Assembly (NCBI RefSeq): GCF_002250835.2
Contig: NZ_NOJY02000001.1
Span: 160,264 to 224,263, forward strand
Source: Romboutsia weinsteinii
GTDB taxonomy: Bacteria; Bacillota; Clostridia; Peptostreptococcales; Peptostreptococcaceae
Length of the DNA: 64,000 nucleotides
Direction: 5' to 3'
Part shown: in pieces, positions 44,828-53,216 of the stretch
Numbering within the stretch: position 1 is the stretch's first letter
Layout: each line of letters starts with the position of its first letter
Translations under genes and position numbers: made by a program
Notes under the pieces: model-generated
The model's database searches: none
What the model saw: the letters and a program-made list of their open reading frames with translations, nothing else
Told to the model about the DNA's origin: nothing

Positions 44828-45994
44828 ATGGGTAAAGAAACTAGAGAAAGAATAATAAACAATAATAGATGTTTAGATATATTAACTAAAGATAAAGAAA
44901 ATATAACAGAAGATGAAAGAGCATTTTTAAAGAAGGAATATACAGGTTGGGGAAGTGTTTTAGGTAATACAGTAGGATTAGCACAATTCTTTACACCAGA
45001 CCACGTATGTAAATTTATAGCTGAATATTTAAATCCAAGATTACCAGAAAATCCAAAGGTATTAGAACCAAGTGCTGGTGTAGGAGCTTTATTAAACTAT
45101 ATAAGAGAAGATGCAGAAATAACCTGTGTAGAGGTAGAACCTTCTCAATGTAAAATATTAGAATATACAGAACCATCTTATGAGGTTTTAAACATAAGTG
45201 CTGGTGAATTTGATAGACCTAATTATTATGATTTAGTAATAGGAAATCCACCTTTTAATTTAACTATAGAAACTCAAAAAGAATGGTCACTAAGAAAGAA
45301 AAATGGAAAAATAAATAGTGATGAATTATTCTTAGAGTTAGCTATACAATCAGCAAAAGAAGGTGGTTATATAGCTTTTATTTTGCCACAAAGTATTAAC
45401 TATAAAGATAGTTTAAAAGGTATAAGAAAATTAATATACGATACTTGCTGGTGCATAGCTAACATTAGTTTACCATCTGAAACATTTGCTAGGAGTGGTA
45501 CAAATATACCTGTAACACTTCTAATATTAAGAAAAGCACCAAAGGCACTACCAAAAGTTAAAACAACAAATCCTAAAGAATTAGGTGATGCAGAATTTAT
45601 ATTAGGACAGCCACCTGTTATTTCTATAGATATAACCAATATAGGATATGATAAAAAAGGAAAATTAACGCCTATAGACAAAGATGATGAAGAGTTTACA
45701 CAATTAGATTATGTATCAGATTGTTTAAATGATGATTTAGTATTTGAAAATATATGCCCAGAGCAACCAGAGTGGTCAGAAAGAGATAAACCAATTCATA
45801 ATTTTATATGTACAGGTCAAGCTGGATTAGCTTATAACTATGCAAGGAATGGAACTCACGAATTAATGCCTGTTATGTATAACCAATTAACATTAGGTAG
45901 AGGTTGTGAAATAGAATTTGAAGGTATCGAGTATTCAACTATGGATTGGAATGTAATGAATGAATTAATAGAAAAATATAAGGAGAAGAATTAA
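44828..45994 (+). CDS. Orphan N6-adenine DNA methyltransferase
   Basis: 388 aa from ATG 44828 (GGAGGAAAC just upstream; an ATG at 44816 overlaps that site). SAM-binding motif I is VLEPSAGVGALLNY (from about E80), and the catalytic motif IV is NPPF (N140), followed by LFLELAIQSAKEGGYIAFILP. This is a gamma-type amino-methyltransferase like those of type I/IIG systems. No cognate nuclease or specificity subunit is adjacent. It may mark element DNA or counter host restriction. Confidence 0.88.
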   Translation: MGKETRERIINNNRCLDILTKDKENITEDERAFLKKEYTGWGSVLGNTVGLAQFFTPDHVCKFIAEYLNPRLPENPKVLEPSAGVGALLNYIREDAEITCVEVEPSQCKILEYTEPSYEVLNISAGEFDRPNYYDLVIGNPPFNLTIETQKEWSLRKKNGKINSDELFLELAIQSAKEGGYIAFILPQSINYKDSLKGIRKLIYDTCWCIANISLPSETFARSGTNIPVTLLILRKAPKALPKVKTTNPKELGDAEFILGQPPVISIDITNIGYDKKGKLTPIDKDDEEFTQLDYVSDCLNDDLVFENICPEQPEWSERDKPIHNFICTGQAGLAYNYARNGTHELMPVMYNQLTLGRGCEIEFEGIEYSTMDWNVMNELIEKYKEKN

Positions 45995-45995
45995 A

Positions 45996-46532
45996 ATGTT
46001 TAGAATTGATAATGTAAATCCATTTTTAGGTGAATGTATACCTAAAAGATTAAAGTTAGATATAGGAATATCTATAGATAGCAATGAAAATAGAAATCCT
46101 AAAGTTAGAGAAGAATTTGAAATAATAAAAGATATATTACCGAAGATAGATAAAATTATGTATGAGAATACTTTAAATGGTGGTGTATTAGAATATATAA
46201 AACTTAATACAACAAGATATAATTCAGAATGGGGAACTTGTGCAATAACAATAGAACCTGTAATTAATTTAGATAAATTATTAAATAATGATTTTTCTAA
46301 ATTATATATTATGGAATTAATTTATAAAGATAAAAATGATTTTATAGAAGATGATTTATATCTAAGTTCTATATATAGTGAAAATACGAATAAAGATATG
46401 CAAGAATTAAGAATTAAGGTTGATAAGATTAAGAAAGAGATAATAGAAAGTATTGGCTTAAGAGAAGAAATAATTCAAGATGAATTTGGAGAAGAACATA
46501 ATTTATATTTTTATAATGAAGAAAGTATTTAA
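45996..46532 (+). CDS. Unknown 178-aa protein
   Basis: 178 aa, ATG after AAGGAGAAG, one base after the methyltransferase stop. Acidic. No catalytic motif recognised (VNPFLGECIPKRLKLDIGISI; LYFYNEESI end). Cotranscribed with the methyltransferase. Confidence 0.5.
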   Translation: MFRIDNVNPFLGECIPKRLKLDIGISIDSNENRNPKVREEFEIIKDILPKIDKIMYENTLNGGVLEYIKLNTTRYNSEWGTCAITIEPVINLDKLLNNDFSKLYIMELIYKDKNDFIEDDLYLSSIYSENTNKDMQELRIKVDKIKKEIIESIGLREEIIQDEFGEEHNLYFYNEESI

Positions 46533-46568
46533 AAAGTACTTTCTTTTTTTACTTTTAAGAAATTTTTT

Positions 46569-46615
46569 GTAAATTATTAATTATGAGAGTTAAATTAAAG
46601 CTACTATGTAGCCAC
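46569..46615 (+). promoter_or_regulatory. Element-specific leader motif, copy 3
   Basis: 46569-46594 (GTAAATTATTAATTATGAG then AGTTAAA) aligns with the other copies with one extra base. It is followed by GCTAC-TAT-GTAGC (46600-46612), a small hairpin inside GTAGCCAC. The RNA-polymerase-like gene starts 30 bp on. Confidence 0.5.
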
Positions 46616-46646
46616 AAATAAAATTAAATTAAGGAGATTGAGTAGT

Positions 46647-49600
46647 ATGGAAATATTAAGATTAAATGAAGAAGTAATAAAGGAAAATAAACAAAAAATA
46701 GTAGGTAAGGATGAATTTAAAGACACTTATAAAGGTGTAGATAAAATAGAATTAGATAACAGTTTATTTACGGTAGCATTAGCAAAATATAAAGGAGTAA
46801 ATCAAGAAGAAATATTATTTAGTGATGCTATAGTTAAAGTAGAATTTCAAAGTGATGAAGATATAATAGATAGAATAATAATTATTAATAATAGCAAATA
46901 TGCATTTTATATGTCTACAGCAAGTGATTTAAAGAAATCAAGCTGTATATTTATAAAAGAAGAGTATGCACAATTCGGTCAATGGTTAAAAGAGCAAGCC
47001 ACAGGTGGAGTAGAATATAAATTGATAGAGAAGTCAGCTATTACTATAATGAAAGAAACAGCATACCAAGGATTTATTTTTAGTGGTTCTCAAAAGACAA
47101 ATATAATTCCTAAAGTGGTAATAATAGAAGAACCTAAGTATTTCTATAAAGGACTTCATACTGTTTTAGATAGTGTTGAAACAGCTGAAACTATAGATGA
47201 TATAAAGTTAGTAGAAAAAGAAATAGAAACTACACTATCGGCATTTGATGGACAAGGAATAATGACTAAAGAATTAGCTGATAGAATAGCTAAAGATTTA
47301 AAAATAGAACATCAATTAAATTGGATTACATTTAGATTATATGCAGGGATAGGTGGAAAAGGTGTTGCTACAGCTGTAGATATTCATAATGAACTTTTAA
47401 AAGTTAATAAAGTATATGGAGATACAGAACATCTTAAAATGGTTGATAATGAACTAATGATACGTGACATATTGAATATATATCACAAAGTAAGTGAAAT
47501 AGATATGATACTAAATGAAAGCCAATGTAAATTAGTAAAGCACTTTGATGGTGAATATTTATATAATGTATCTAATCAAGTGGATAGTATATTTAAGTGT
47601 CTATATGTATGTATGCATAATAAGAAGAAACAAAGAAGTAATAGAACTAAATTAAACTATCAATTCCTACAATCATTAAATTTATCATATGATGAATTAA
47701 TGGAACTTACAAAGAATGATAGGGAACATTTAGATGCATCTTTAAAAGATATAGATAGTCTACTAATAACTTGTGATTTAGCAGATATACAATATATAGA
47801 CGATACAGAAGATAAGGAACAAAATGATAGTTTTAGCTTAATGCTAGAACTTGTAAAGTATGAAAGTAGTTTACTAAAAGAATGGAGCGTTCAACGCCAT
47901 ATGCAAAAACTATTAAAGAGTAGAATAAATAAAGTTGCTTATGGAAAAACATTTTTAGATGATGCAAGTTATAGATTAATAATACAAGATGTGCAAGTTT
48001 ATATGAACTTTATATCTACTAGAGATATGGACATAGCTAGAAATGAAGATTGTTTACAAGCTGGTGAATATTACTCAATAGGTAGACAAGATAAACAAAA
48101 AACAGTAATGGGTAGAAATCCACTAAGTTCAGCACAGGAGCTTGTTAAGTTTGAGAATAAAAAGAATAACTATATAGATAGTTTAGGTTATGAATGTGAG
48201 AGCATATTAGTTATGAATACTTATGATGCTACAGCCAGCAGAATGAGTGGAGCTGATTATGATGGAGATATAGTTTGTTGTATTGTTGATGATATTATAT
48301 ATAATTCTGTAATTGAATTAGATGTACCTTTATTCTTTAATACATTTGATGGAGCTAAAATGGATATGAAGTATACACCAGACAATATAAGATTAATGAC
48401 TAAATTATGTGCTGGAAATAAGATAGGAGCTTTAGCATTAGCTAATGCTGGTGTAATGAATATGACTAATGAATATCCATATATGTTACAAGATGGAACA
48501 TTAATATCTAATAGCGAATTTTACAATAAGATTAAAGATGATTTTAAACTAGAAACAAGTGAAGAAATTAGTTTTAAAATGAACGAACTTATACAATCTG
48601 GACAAGTAATTGATACAATGTTTTCTGATATATATACTTATGAACAAAAGAAAGATTATATAAAAAGTAGACATAAAGAATTACGTAAGATGCAATATCT
48701 AATCCTATATGCACAGCAGGTAGCAATAGATACATCAAAGACAGGTGTAGAGATACCAGAGAATGTACACAATATATTGAAAGAATTTGAAGAAAAGCCA
48801 CATTTCTTTAGATATGCTAGAGGTGAAAGGTATACTACTATTAGGAATAGTGTAATGGATAGATATTCATATGAATGTGCAAAATATTACTATACTCAAA
48901 AATTTGAGCTTATGCAGGATGTATGTTTTAGTATAGAAGAAGAAATAGACAAAAGAAATAAAAATGTATTTATAGATATGTTTAAAAAAGCTAGTATTGG
49001 ATTTAATCAATCGAATGTTGATGTAATAGTAAAAGATATGAATGATATATACTCTAAATATAAGGCTGTAAAAAGTAGTTTAAGGAATTGTGATAAATCA
49101 TCTAAGTTTTATAAAAATACTCATAAAGATAATAACTTTAGAGCTTATGAGTACTGTAAAGGTATTTATAATAAATGTAAATCTGAAATAGAGGGATATA
49201 CATTAGTAGATTTATTGCAAGCAATATGTATAGTCAAACTTAGGAGTGACTTTATTTTAGAATATTTTGCACCAGCTATAGTAGATGTAGTTAAGATAAA
49301 TAATTATAAAGTTAGAACATTCTACAAAGGTGAAATTTCAGAAAAAGAAGATGCTAAAATAATAAAAATAGGGAATAAAACATACACTAGAACATTTGAA
49401 ATATTAGATGAAAACAAACTAGGTCAAAGTATAAATGCAGGTAGATATAAACTTATACTAAAAGAACAAGAGAAATATGGGAATGCATTACAAATAAGAT
49501 TTAAATCTGAAAGAGCATATTTAAGGGATGGAGATTTATGTATAGCAATTAGGAATGATGATAAGTATAGTTATAAATTAATTGTTAATAATCAAGTAGT

Positions 49601-49730
49601 TGTTCATAATGCATATTTATATAAGAATAAAAAACAAATAATTGATAAAGAACAGTTTTGTATATGTGATGTAAGATTTAATAGGAATCTTTCAAAAAAC
49701 ATAGAGTATAACGGAAATTCACTTTATTAA
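46647..49730 (+). CDS. Single-subunit RNA polymerase, QDE-1/YonO-like (double-psi beta-barrel)
   Basis: 1027 aa from ATG 46647 (AAGGAG 10 bases upstream; a TTG at 46638 is in frame). The catalytic signature is SGADYDGDIVCC (D537, D539, D541), preceded by GRNPLSSAQELVKFEN (about 488-503), the R-N-P...E pattern seen before the DxDGD loop in eukaryotic RNA-dependent RNA polymerases and in the SPbeta phage enzyme YonO. Two further conserved-looking blocks are NWITFRLYAGIGGKGVATAVD (about 235-255) and the long helical C-terminus. YonO is a DNA-dependent RNA polymerase that transcribes late phage genes; the template used by this enzyme is unknown. It is the largest gene of the element. Confidence 0.75.
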   Translation: MEILRLNEEVIKENKQKIVGKDEFKDTYKGVDKIELDNSLFTVALAKYKGVNQEEILFSDAIVKVEFQSDEDIIDRIIIINNSKYAFYMSTASDLKKSSCIFIKEEYAQFGQWLKEQATGGVEYKLIEKSAITIMKETAYQGFIFSGSQKTNIIPKVVIIEEPKYFYKGLHTVLDSVETAETIDDIKLVEKEIETTLSAFDGQGIMTKELADRIAKDLKIEHQLNWITFRLYAGIGGKGVATAVDIHNELLKVNKVYGDTEHLKMVDNELMIRDILNIYHKVSEIDMILNESQCKLVKHFDGEYLYNVSNQVDSIFKCLYVCMHNKKKQRSNRTKLNYQFLQSLNLSYDELMELTKNDREHLDASLKDIDSLLITCDLADIQYIDDTEDKEQNDSFSLMLELVKYESSLLKEWSVQRHMQKLLKSRINKVAYGKTFLDDASYRLIIQDVQVYMNFISTRDMDIARNEDCLQAGEYYSIGRQDKQKTVMGRNPLSSAQELVKFENKKNNYIDSLGYECESILVMNTYDATASRMSGADYDGDIVCCIVDDIIYNSVIELDVPLFFNTFDGAKMDMKYTPDNIRLMTKLCAGNKIGALALANAGVMNMTNEYPYMLQDGTLISNSEFYNKIKDDFKLETSEEISFKMNELIQSGQVIDTMFSDIYTYEQKKDYIKSRHKELRKMQYLILYAQQVAIDTSKTGVEIPENVHNILKEFEEKPHFFRYARGERYTTIRNSVMDRYSYECAKYYYTQKFELMQDVCFSIEEEIDKRNKNVFIDMFKKASIGFNQSNVDVIVKDMNDIYSKYKAVKSSLRNCDKSSKFYKNTHKDNNFRAYEYCKGIYNKCKSEIEGYTLVDLLQAICIVKLRSDFILEYFAPAIVDVVKINNYKVRTFYKGEISEKEDAKIIKIGNKTYTRTFEILDENKLGQSINAGRYKLILKEQEKYGNALQIRFKSERAYLRDGDLCIAIRNDDKYSYKLIVNNQVVVHNAYLYKNKKQIIDKEQFCICDVRFNRNLSKNIEYNGNSLY

Positions 49731-49748
49731 AAAATCATTATACAATTT

Positions 49749-49800
49749 TACAAAAAATGACAAGATGGATAATATATAATAGTCTTGTCATTTTTTATAA
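49749..49800 (+). terminator. Terminator after the polymerase gene
   Basis: AAAAAATGACAAGA and TCTTGTCATTTTTT pair around an AT-rich loop of about 20 bases, perfect over 14 positions and ending in a T-run. Confidence 0.85.
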
Positions 49801-49844
49801 TAAAGACGATATTAATAACTATATAAACGTTAGGATGTGTTTTT

Positions 49845-50885
49845 TTGAATATTACTTTAAATAACTTAACTACAAATATGATATTACAAGAAATACAGGT
49901 TAATATGTATAGAGAGCAATTACTTAGATATATTGATGATTATCAAATTAATTTAAATGATAAATTTGATGAAATTTCAACAAAAGCTAATACAAAAGCT
50001 AAAATAGTAATTGCAAGAGCATATGACCCTGCAAATTTAGAATTACAAAAGGATTATAAACGTATTGAATCAAAAATTGGGAATAAAACTAGATATATTA
50101 TTTCAGAATATATGAGAAGAATTATGTTTATGCTAGGTAATATATGTGAATGTATTATAATAGATAATTGTAAAAGAGATTTAAATCTAAATATGAAATG
50201 CATAAATTATGCACGTTTTAAAAGTGATATAAATGAAGAGTACAATGATATTGAATATAACAAATATACTCCATTTTCACCATCACATAAAAGAATAGTA
50301 TTATATAGTGATGCAGGTATTATACATTATCAAGATAATAATTATGTTTATGAACCTAATCATATTAATAAAGATATTATTTGGTGTAATAAAGAATCAA
50401 AGGAAGATATTTTAAAAGCTAGTATACCATATACCAAATATGAGTTAATGGCAAAACTTCAAGTAAAATCATCAACAAATTTTTCTAATATTGATTGGAA
50501 TGAAGAAAAGTATAGATTTTCGCCAATTATATATTTTGATTTAAATAGGGATATTAATGATTTACATAAATATTTAAGTAATAAAAACTCAAATTTATAT
50601 GTAAGGTCAGTATTAGATTTTAATTTTAGATTAATGGAAGAGAGTATGTGGTACTTTAGGATATTGGCTGGACATTTTTCAGGCTTAATAGACTTGAGGA
50701 AAGAAATTAATTTTAATATGCTAGAAACTATGAATAGTGGAATTATAAAATATATTTTTAATTCAGATATAAAATCACTATTAAGTGATGATAGCGTAAT
50801 AAAATCAAATGAATTATTAATAGGTATACAAGATACTATTTTAGGTGGTAATCAAGTAAATCATATAGATATTAGTTTGAATTAG
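49845..50885 (+). CDS. Unknown 346-aa accessory protein
   Basis: 346 aa, probable TTG start at 49845 after a weak site (TTAGGATGTG). Mixed charged helices with IVIARAYDPANLELQKDYKRIESKIGNKTRYIISEYMRR and a second part with YFDLNRDINDLHKYLSN and MWYFRILAGHFSGLIDL. No catalytic motif recognised. It stands alone between terminators near the recombinase, where prophages often carry cargo (moron or defence) genes. Whether it is cargo of that sort is a guess. Confidence 0.5.
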   Translation: MNITLNNLTTNMILQEIQVNMYREQLLRYIDDYQINLNDKFDEISTKANTKAKIVIARAYDPANLELQKDYKRIESKIGNKTRYIISEYMRRIMFMLGNICECIIIDNCKRDLNLNMKCINYARFKSDINEEYNDIEYNKYTPFSPSHKRIVLYSDAGIIHYQDNNYVYEPNHINKDIIWCNKESKEDILKASIPYTKYELMAKLQVKSSTNFSNIDWNEEKYRFSPIIYFDLNRDINDLHKYLSNKNSNLYVRSVLDFNFRLMEESMWYFRILAGHFSGLIDLRKEINFNMLETMNSGIIKYIFNSDIKSLLSDDSVIKSNELLIGIQDTILGGNQVNHIDISLN

Positions 50886-50983
50886 ATATAATAAAATAAT
50901 ACTTTTATTTAAATAAATAATTTTGAATAACTTGGAAATATGTTAATCTAGTATTTAGAAAATAAATTATTGGAGGTAGTAAA

Positions 50984-51334
50984 ATGGGGAAAAAATTAAG
51001 TTTTGAAGAACAATTAGAAAGTTTACACGCTATAAAGAGTTTATATTTTAGCTGGGATAGAGATACTAGTACAAGTCTACGTTATGTAGAAGTTGTTGAT
51101 GAAGAAACTGATGCAGTAATTTTAAGCATACAAGTACCAATAAATATATCACCAGGAACAGAAACTTACAAAATAAATATAGTTTGGGAAAACGCTGGAG
51201 TTAAAAACTTTAGTTCATTAAAATTATTTGGGATTTATTGGAGTTCATACAATAAGATGAACTATGATGATATAAATGAATGTTTAGAAATTTATTCTAG
51301 TGACTCCGATAAAATAGTAAAAGTATATTCTTAG
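50984..51334 (+). CDS. Unknown 116-aa protein
   Basis: 116 aa, ATG after TGGAGGTAG. Beta-rich: SLYFSWDRDTSTSLRYVEVVDEETDAVILSIQVPINISPGTETYKINIVWENAGVKNF, then a helix-poor end. No family. Possibly a partner of the preceding gene; a terminator hairpin follows at about 51369. Confidence 0.5.
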   Translation: MGKKLSFEEQLESLHAIKSLYFSWDRDTSTSLRYVEVVDEETDAVILSIQVPINISPGTETYKINIVWENAGVKNFSSLKLFGIYWSSYNKMNYDDINECLEIYSSDSDKIVKVYS

Positions 51335-51368
51335 GAAATATACATAAATATAAATTTATTTTTACAAT

Positions 51369-51407
51369 AGATGGTGTAGCCTATAAGGTATATCATCTAT
51401 TTTTTAT
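51369..51407 (+). terminator. Terminator
   Basis: AGATGGTGTA and TATATCATCT pair imperfectly with GCCTATAAGG between them, then ATTTTTTATTT. Confidence 0.6.
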
Positions 51408-51464
51408 TTCCATATAATTCTATCTATTTTTTTATAAAAAATTTTACTTTTTGTGGCTACGTAT

Positions 51465-51488
51465 GTAAATAGTTACTTATAGATTAAA
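51465..51488 (+). promoter_or_regulatory. Element-specific leader motif, copy 4
   Basis: GTAAATAGTTACTTATAGA then TTAAA, nearly identical to copy 2 with one base missing. GTGGCTAC precedes it (51453-51460), and ACCACAAATAGGAG leads the next gene, 110 bp on. Confidence 0.55.
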
Positions 51489-51504
51489 TAAAAGACAATT
51501 TTAG

Positions 51505-51570
51505 AATGTAAAATATAGCTTAATAATGCAGGACATACACCTACAATATAAAGCTTTCATATTTTACATT
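51505..51570 (+). promoter_or_regulatory. Leader hairpin and possible sigmaE-like promoter before the recombinase
   Basis: AATGTAAAATAT (51505-51516) pairs perfectly with 51559-51570, extended by AGCTT/AAGCT. Its loop contains CATACACC (51534-51541), which fits the sigmaE -10 consensus CATACAHT at seven of eight bases; AAATATA (51511-51517), 16 bp upstream, is a fair -35. A mother-cell promoter here would explain sporulation-specific excision. Weak spacing keeps this tentative. Confidence 0.35.
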
Positions 51571-51598
51571 AAGACCACAAATAGGAGATTGATTATAT

Positions 51599-51766
51599 AT
51601 GAAGAAAGTTAAAATAGAGGATATGAAGGTTACTATTAGTTATAGTGAAAATAAAGTTGATAAAGACCATTTTTATGGTATATTAACTAATATAATAAAA
51701 AGATTAGAACTAGAGAATAAGGAAGTGAGAAAAGATGAAAAAAAATGTAGTACTTTTAAGAGTTAG
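51599..51766 (+). CDS. 55-aa paralogue B; candidate directionality factor
   Basis: 55 aa, ATG with ATAGGAGATTG upstream. It is a close relative of the 50-aa protein at 21504 (about 21 of 36 N-terminal positions identical, sharing VDKD). It overlaps the recombinase start by 32 bp, so the two are made from one mRNA. In skin- and SPbeta-type systems a small protein changes the serine integrase from integration to excision; this is the best-placed candidate. Confidence 0.6.
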   Translation: MKKVKIEDMKVTISYSENKVDKDHFYGILTNIIKRLELENKEVRKDEKKCSTFKS

Positions 51767-53177
51767 TACAGATATGCAAGACTTTAATAGTCAAAAAAAT
51801 GGTATTGATAAATATGTGAAAGAAAATAATATAACGGTTCATAAGATTATAGAAGAGCAAGGTGTAAGTGGATATAAGACTAAACTAGAAGATAGATTAG
51901 GTTTACAAGAACTTATACAAATGGCTGTTAATGATGAATTGAACAGCATAATAGTATTTAATCAAGATAGATTAGGAAGAAGACTAGAGATACTTTCATT
52001 TATGACTATTATGAATGAACAAAATGTAAAAGTTTATTCGGTTACAGAAGGTCTTTTAAACGAAGATAATGATACATCAGAGTTAATTCAAGCTATTAAA
52101 TTTTGGACAGCTAACTATGAAAGTAAAAAAACAAGTCTTAGAGTTAAAAATGGAAAAAGAGCTACTATAGAAAGAAATGCTTATAGTGGTGGAGTGGCTA
52201 ACTTTGGATATAAAGTAGTTGATAGAAAACTTGTAATAAATGAAGAAGAAAGTGAAATAGTTAAATTTATATATGAAAGCTACATTGATTATGGACATAA
52301 AAGAACACTTGAATTATTAGAAGAGAAAAATATATTAAAACGTGGTGACAAATGGACTAAAACTAAGATGTTTAGTATATTAAAAAATAATATATATAGA
52401 GGTAAAAAACAATACCAAGGTGAACTATTAGATTTTCCAGAACTTCAAATTATAAGTGATGAAATGTTCAACAAAGCACAAGAACGTGCAAAGAGTAGAA
52501 ATACAAGAGGTACAAGACGATATACTAATAGAACAGATATATTATTTGAAGGTTTATTATTCCATAAGTGTGAAGATGGTATAGACAGAAAATTAAATAT
52601 AGATTATGTAAATACTACAGCTGGTAGAGTTCATACTTATAGATGCAAATATTGCAAAGAAACAAAGGCACAAATAACAAAGAATTTTATTAGTACAAAA
52701 TTAGAGCCGATATTAATTGAGAATATAAAATCAATAATGAATAACATATCAATTAAAGAGTTGGAACATAAATATAATGAAGAAATAACAATTAGCACAG
52801 ATAAAATAACAAAAAGTATTGATATACTTAATAAAACTATTGAAAAAAAGAAGAAAGCAATAGATAGTGCAATGAATGAAATAGAAAAGATATTTATGGG
52901 AGAAAGTAACTTGGATATAAACATACCAAGTAATATGATAAAGAAAATGGAAACTGAAATTGAAGAGTTAGAAAATCAAATGGAAGTTCATCAAAATGAA
53001 TTAGAATACTTAGGAGATACAACTTCAAATGCTATGTATTTATTAGATAAATATAAAGACTTTGAATATATATATGATAATTCAATGAATGAGGAACGAA
53101 AGGTTATATTACAAGATTTAGTTAATAAAATAGTAATTAATCAAGATGAAATAAATATACAGCTAAATATATATTAA
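51735..53177 (+). CDS. Large serine recombinase (integrase/excisionase of the element)
   Basis: 480 aa. The resolvase-type catalytic domain begins VVLLRVSTDMQDFNSQ with R9 and nucleophile S11, and continues with VSGYKTKLEDRLGL and FNQDRLGRR. The recombinase domain (about 155-270) includes FGYKVVDRKLVINEEESEIVKFIY and NNIYRGKKQYQGE. A reduced zinc ribbon (KCEDG...CKYCK) and a long coiled coil (about 345-450) follow. It ends 71 bp from the right junction. Spo0-type relatives are SpoIVCA (skin) and SprA (SPbeta). Expected to act on the attL/attR pair. Confidence 0.93.
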   Translation: MKKNVVLLRVSTDMQDFNSQKNGIDKYVKENNITVHKIIEEQGVSGYKTKLEDRLGLQELIQMAVNDELNSIIVFNQDRLGRRLEILSFMTIMNEQNVKVYSVTEGLLNEDNDTSELIQAIKFWTANYESKKTSLRVKNGKRATIERNAYSGGVANFGYKVVDRKLVINEEESEIVKFIYESYIDYGHKRTLELLEEKNILKRGDKWTKTKMFSILKNNIYRGKKQYQGELLDFPELQIISDEMFNKAQERAKSRNTRGTRRYTNRTDILFEGLLFHKCEDGIDRKLNIDYVNTTAGRVHTYRCKYCKETKAQITKNFISTKLEPILIENIKSIMNNISIKELEHKYNEEITISTDKITKSIDILNKTIEKKKKAIDSAMNEIEKIFMGESNLDINIPSNMIKKMETEIEELENQMEVHQNELEYLGDTTSNAMYLLDKYKDFEYIYDNSMNEERKVILQDLVNKIVINQDEINIQLNIY

Positions 53178-53216
53178 TTATATTGACATTGATGCATTTA
53201 ATATGATAACATAAAT

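Noticed and set aside
21000..53000. CRISPR array
   Set aside because: The repeats seen are isolated palindromes or 15-27 bp pairs at irregular spacing; no regular repeat-spacer pattern and no cas genes.
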